In this document: one piece after another, positions 62,343-64,000 of the stretch
How positions within the stretch are numbered: position 1 is the first letter of the stretch
Layout: every line of letters begins with the position of its first letter
Source: Microbacterium sp. Root553
Lineage (GTDB): Bacteria; Actinomycetota; Actinomycetes; Actinomycetales; Microbacteriaceae
Length of the DNA stretch: 64,000 nucleotides
Direction of reading: 5' to 3'
Assembly: GCF_001426995.1 (NCBI RefSeq)
Contig: NZ_LMFY01000001.1
Location: 2,909,471 to 2,973,470 of the forward strand
Notes under the pieces: generated by a model
Seen by the model: the letters and a program-made list of their open reading frames with translations, nothing else
Databases searched by the model: none
What the model was told of the DNA's origin: nothing
Program-made: the position numbers and the translations under genes

Positions 62343-63136
62343 CGTCTCCCTGCCAATGTGTTGATGCGGTCCGACCATTCTGACGGATCGCTGCCTCGCC
62401 CCGGAGCGAGATGCAGCAGGTACTCCGTGTTGCCGTGCGTGCCGAGGATCGGAGAGGGGAGGATGCCGAGCATCCCGAGTCCCGTGTCCCACGCGCTCCA
62501 GGCCGTGCGGGCGACGGCGTCCGCCCGGGTCGCGGGGTCGGTGACGAGGCCGCCGCGCACGGCCGTGCGTCCGACCTCGAACTGCGGCTTGACGAGCAGG
62601 ACGATGTCGGTGGTGGGCGCGGCGACACCGGCGACCGCGGGGAGGACGAGTTCGAGCGAGATGAACGAGAGGTCGCCGACGATGAGGTCGAGCGTGCCCT
62701 CTTCTCCGGTGACGCTGCGGAGGTTGTCCGTCGTCATATGACGGACGTTGTAGCCCTCCACCACGACGACGCCGGGGTCGGCGGCGATCGACGGCGCCAT
62801 CTGGTCGTGCCCGACGTCGACCGAGAGCACTCGTCGCGCCCCGCGTTCCCTGAGTACCTGAGTGAAACCGCCCGTGGACGCCCCCATGTCGAGGGCCAGA
62901 CGTCCGTCGACCGGGATCCCGAAACCGTCGAGCGCGGCGATCAGCTTGTGGGCGGCCCGCCCGACGTAGTGGTCGGCGCCGGCGACGGAGATCTCGGCAG
63001 CATCCGACACGGCCGTCGACGCCTTGATGACGGGGCGTCCGTCGACGCTCACCAGGCCGTCGGCGATCAACGACGCGGCATGGGTGCGCGAACGAGCGAG
63101 TCCTCGCAGGGCGAGGGCGGCGTCGAGTCGGGTCAT
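62339..63136 (-). CDS. tlyA: TlyA, rRNA 2'-O-ribose methyltransferase
   Basis: Methylates 16S (C1409) and 23S (C1920) rRNA; loss gives capreomycin resistance in mycobacteria. 265 aa, with S4 domain MTRLDAALALRGLARSRTHA and FtsJ-like domain: ALDMGASTGGFTQVLRERGA (SAM site), VVVVEGYNVRHM, DLIVGDLSFISLELVLPA and LLVKPQFEVGR with the catalytic Lys. Overlaps the small upstream ORF by four bases. Confidence 0.96.
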   Translation of the reverse strand: MTRLDAALALRGLARSRTHAASLIADGLVSVDGRPVIKASTAVSDAAEISVAGADHYVGRAAHKLIAALDGFGIPVDGRLALDMGASTGGFTQVLRERGARRVLSVDVGHDQMAPSIAADPGVVVVEGYNVRHMTTDNLRSVTGEEGTLDLIVGDLSFISLELVLPAVAGVAAPTTDIVLLVKPQFEVGRTAVRGGLVTDPATRADAVARTAWSAWDTGLGMLGILPSPILGTHGNTEYLLHLAPGRGSDPSEWSDRINTLAGRR

Positions 63137-63309
63137 CGGGCGCCCGGCGCGTCGCGCTGATCGAGTCGCGCACCGCTCTCGAGTCGCCGGGAGAGCTCAT
63201 CGTGCAGCCCGGAGTACGCGTCGGCCCTGGCAGCGAGCGGCTGTCCTTCGATCAGGCGCAGGCGACTCCACAGGCCGTCCGTCGGCGCATCGGTCGTCTC
63301 ATCGCTCAC
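63133..63309 (-). CDS. Small conserved ORF upstream of tlyA, 58 aa (Rv1693 position)
   Basis: GTG 63309 opens 58 codons: starts MSDETTDAPTDGLWSRLRLI, continues EGQPLAARADAYSGLHDELS, ends with RLDQRDAPGAR and a TGA overlapping the tlyA ATG (ATGA). A short helical protein without membrane segment. Many actinobacteria carry a gene of this size between the HAD phosphatase and tlyA; in M. tuberculosis it is Rv1693. Its conserved place and coupling to tlyA support it being real. Confidence 0.78.
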   Translation of the reverse strand: MSDETTDAPTDGLWSRLRLIEGQPLAARADAYSGLHDELSRRLESGARLDQRDAPGAR

Positions 63310-63368
63310 GTCTCTACTGTACGTGGAGCGAGGGACTCCCGGTCGGAGCCGGGCCGAGCGACCGGGGG

Positions 63369-64000
63369 TCAGGGTCGGTGGAACGGATCGTCGTACAGAC
63401 GCTCCGGCACCCGCAGCACGAACACGGGAGTGCCGGACGCCCAGATCGCGGCCGCACCGGCGCGCAGCAGATCGATCTGACGGCCTCCCTCGGAGACGAT
63501 CTCGACGTCCGCCCCCACCACGCGGACGGAGGCGCCGTTGACCGAGTGGATGCCGTCTCTGACTGTGGCCTCGGGATACGGTTCGTGCAGCTCACGCAGA
63601 TCGCTGAGGATGAAGGTGGGCCGCGAGCCCTCGGGCGCCGCCAGCACGTGCTTGGGGCGGTCGATGCCGGTGAGGACCAACGCGGACTCGATGCCGGCCC
63701 GCACCGCACCGAGGATGTCGGTGTCGAGGCGATCGCCGATGAACAGCGGCTTCTTCGCGCCGAAACGCTCGGTCGCTTCGTCGAAGATCGGCGTCTCGGG
63801 CTTGCCCGCCACCGTCGCGAGGCGACCGATGGCTGTATGCACGGCCGACACCAGGGTGCCGTTGCCCGGGGCGACACCGCGCTCCCGCGGGATCGTCCAG
63901 TCGGTGTTGGTGGCGATCCAAGGGATCCCGCCTTCGTCCTCCGGCAGCTTCAGTGCGAAAGCGGCCTCGGCGAGGTCGGTCCATGCCACCTCAGGGGCGA
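63369..64000 (-). CDS. HAD-family phosphatase (NagD-like), 5' end beyond the window
   Basis: The frame is open to the right edge, so only the C-terminal 210 residues are visible. GNGTLVSAVHTAIGRL and AGKPETPIFDEATERF contain the conserved Lys of HAD motif III, and PLFIGDRLDTDILGAVRAG is motif IV with its Asp pair. This is the NagD/4-nitrophenyl phosphatase subfamily with a C2 cap, acting on small phosphorylated metabolites. A C-terminal extension after the phosphatase core (residues reading SVNGASVRVVGADVEIVSEG) is typical of Rv1692, a glycerol 3-phosphate phosphatase, which occupies the same place in M. tuberculosis. Confidence 0.93.
   Translation of the reverse strand, partial: APEVAWTDLAEAAFALKLPEDEGGIPWIATNTDWTIPRERGVAPGNGTLVSAVHTAIGRLATVAGKPETPIFDEATERFGAKKPLFIGDRLDTDILGAVRAGIESALVLTGIDRPKHVLAAPEGSRPTFILSDLRELHEPYPEATVRDGIHSVNGASVRVVGADVEIVSEGGRQIDLLRAGAAAIWASGTPVFVLRVPERLYDDPFHRP

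Overview
The window is GC-rich actinobacterial chromosome, most likely a Microbacteriaceae member close to Microbacterium. The evidence is GC-rich third positions, frequent GTG starts, many start codons lying 6-7 nt behind a -10 hexamer (leaderless style), a Der GTPase with a long actinobacterial N-terminal extension, a small protein of a family I know from Microbacteriaceae, and gene order matching two Mycobacterium tuberculosis neighbourhoods (the mraZ/pknL/aroG/fadD15 block and the tlyA/nadK/recN/pyrG/xerD/parA/scpAB block). There is no phage, IS element or CRISPR array.

Layout. 1-2047: start of the division/cell wall cluster (mraZ, rsmH, running off the left edge), with three 10-bp-spaced MraZ boxes, then a DUF3040 membrane protein. 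2109-11290: an isoprenyl diphosphate synthase, an Rv2175c-like DNA-binding protein, a LysM cell wall protein, the PASTA kinase PknL, class II DAHP synthase, PlsC and a FadD15-type acyl-CoA ligase. 11300-18250: def translationally coupled to a ParA/MinD-like ATPase with a long acidic repeat region, pyruvate carboxylase, and a second ParA-like ATPase. 18288-22340: McdR-like and FtsR-type MerR regulators and the FHA protein GarA (central carbon/division control), a CopC-like protein, and dihydrolipoyl dehydrogenase. 22346-25626: a two-gene type III polyketide synthase/methyltransferase operon, a CYTH protein, and an orphan prepilin peptidase. 25700-31550: the ImuA-ImuB-DnaE2 mutasome operon behind LexA-like boxes.

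31554-43010 is the variable part: small hypothetical genes, a candidate structured RNA, a secreted metzincin with a cell-wall sorting tail, an acyltransferase-3 protein, an auxiliary-type tryptophanyl-tRNA synthetase behind a Trp-Trp-Trp leader peptide and attenuator, an LRR plus SUKH-like pair, a G-rich tandem repeat, a decayed LysE exporter, and tRNA-Pro(GGG). 43141-64000 returns to core genes on the minus strand (reading from the right: HAD phosphatase, small ORF, tlyA, nadK, recN, pyrG, Nudix, xerD, [inserted lipoprotein/HlyD/ATPase/permease operon], parA, scpA, scpB, rluB, tyrA, cmk, der), nearly all overlapping by 4-17 nt and therefore probably translationally coupled.

The most interesting items are the complete four-segment Trp attenuator before trpS, the three-way-junction RNA candidate at 32098-32211, the widespread leaderless starts, the export operon that splits xerD from parA, a 21-bp duplication that created two equivalent starts for the Nudix gene after pyrG, and a shared short module in two neighbouring surface proteins. 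All assignments come from reading the sequence and from memory of the families; no database search was run.
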